The position numbers and the translations under genes are program-made. From an uncultured Eubacteriales bacterium (GTDB taxonomy: Bacteria > Bacillota > Clostridia > Oscillospirales > Acutalibacteraceae): 49,899 nt of DNA. The notes below the pieces were generated by a model that was given only the letters and a program-made list of their open reading frames with translations, did no database searches and was not told where the DNA came from. The DNA is taken from contig CAKUPP010000008.1 of assembly GCA_934675165.1 (NCBI GenBank), forward strand, positions 1 to 49,899, written 5' to 3'. This document shows, in pieces, positions 49,488-49,899 of the stretch. Every line of letters begins with the position of its first letter. The stretch's first letter is position 1.

Positions 49488-49515
49488 AATATCTTTGCAG
49501 TTTAACAAAGATATT
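49488..49515. repeat. Perfect inverted repeat upstream of the -35 box
   Basis: AATATCTTTG and CAAAGATATT are perfect complements around an eight-base spacer, 17 bases upstream of the candidate -35 box of the large exported protein. It could be an operator. The rest of 49516-49834 is AT-rich and shows no gene. Confidence 0.6.
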
Positions 49516-49834
49516 ATATAACAACTTTATTATAGCTTTCTAGTAAAAAATTATTGAAAATTAAATAATTTATTAGAAAAATTTATATCACTAAAACATT
49601 TAAATTAAATTTAATTTTTTCATGAATCAATAAAAATAGCTTGAAAAAACGCTAGATTTATCAACAAAATATTATAAAGTTAAAAAACTTTTCATGTTGT
49701 CATGATATAATACAATATCATAAAAAATTAATTAAAAAGTATGTATAAAAAATGTAGTACTTTTTATTAAGTGCAGTAAGTCGATGTTTAAAATCATCAT
49801 TTTATTACCAAACTACTAATACCAGACTGTAGAC

Positions 49835-49880
49835 AAAGCAGGTTTTCTTTCATTCAGAAAACCTGCTTTAAATTTTTTGG
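49835..49880. terminator. Intrinsic terminator at the window end
   Basis: AAAGCAGGTTTTCT pairs perfectly with AGAAAACCTGCTTT around a seven-base loop, with TTTTTT after it on the + strand. No + gene lies just upstream in the window, so it may serve a minus-strand gene beyond the edge. Confidence 0.75.
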
Positions 49881-49899
49881 AAAGTGAAATGAAACAAAT

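Noticed and set aside
1..49899. tRNA or rRNA genes
   Set aside because: I saw no tRNA-like TΨC arm (GGTTCRANTCC) or rRNA signature in the intergenic regions I read.

Overview
The window is AT-rich DNA from a low-GC Firmicute, most like a clostridium of the Oscillospirales/Ruminococcaceae type. The support is direct: AGGAGG ribosome sites, TTGACA/TATAAT promoters with 17-base spacers, many TTG starts, a perfect CIRCE operator ahead of hrcA-grpE-dnaK-dnaJ, a zinc-finger Clp ATPase beside nrdR, a NifU-like/GGGtGRT gene pair, and a SpoVD-type penicillin-binding protein with PASTA domains. Species cannot be read from the sequence. The mix of housekeeping genes with single-gene units for exported proteins of odd type (a PARG-like hydrolase, a membrane AAA+ ATPase, a Gly/Asn-rich surface protein, a DUF1796 putative cysteine peptidase) suggests a bacterium that lives with a eukaryotic host, but this is inference.

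Layout. 1-716: wreck of an IS481-type transposase plus a second decayed copy of its end. 744-2582 (+): lipoprotein cyclophilin, rsmD and a small coiled-coil gene. 2665-4067 (-): two single-gene units for a membrane DUF1796 protein and an unknown exported protein. 4184-14975 (-): thrS, a D-Ala-D-Ala carboxypeptidase, rpoC and rpoB, with a strong rpoB promoter about 210 bases upstream. 15273-16493 (+): tyrS. 16630-20659: a Nif11-like small protein, a membrane AAA+ ATPase behind two promoters, a 45-residue Cys/Gly-rich membrane peptide not previously called as an ORF, and an unknown protein. 20886-28417 (+): ftsI/spoVD-mraY-ftsW-murG, then the NifU-like scaffold and GGGtGRT genes. 28633-33323: ruvX, a membrane protein with a Cys-rich C-terminal tag, two divergent exported proteins (one a PARG-like ADP-ribose hydrolase), and an unknown anchored protein. 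33380-39304 (-): a Gly-rich exported protein, then nrdR, clp, pgsA, cvpA, a structured RNA that is probably 6S RNA, and a DUF1292 gene. 39528-44641: a small Nif11-like gene and the heat-shock operon. 44699-49415 (-): a large exported protein (peptidoglycan-binding repeats, DUF1906 glycoside-hydrolase-like domain, caspase-like C-terminal domain) followed by three tandem copies of a small membrane-anchored protein, two of them preceded by broken copies of the large protein's C-terminus.

How the genes work together. The core parts are ordinary: transcription (rpoBC), translation (thrS, tyrS, rsmD), wall synthesis and division (ftsI, mraY, ftsW, murG, dac), protein quality control (CIRCE/HrcA, DnaK system, Clp), lipid synthesis (pgsA). 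Two gene clusters are shorter than usual: rpoBC stands without ribosomal-protein neighbours, and the dcw segment lacks murE, murF and murD between its members.

Most interesting: the last 5 kb looks like an effector/partner locus with orphan C-terminal-plus-partner cassettes, as in polymorphic toxin loci, and its small paralogs are mosaics of one another. Next are the exported PARG-like enzyme, the exported/membrane AAA+ ATPase, and a likely CTG start codon for hrcA.
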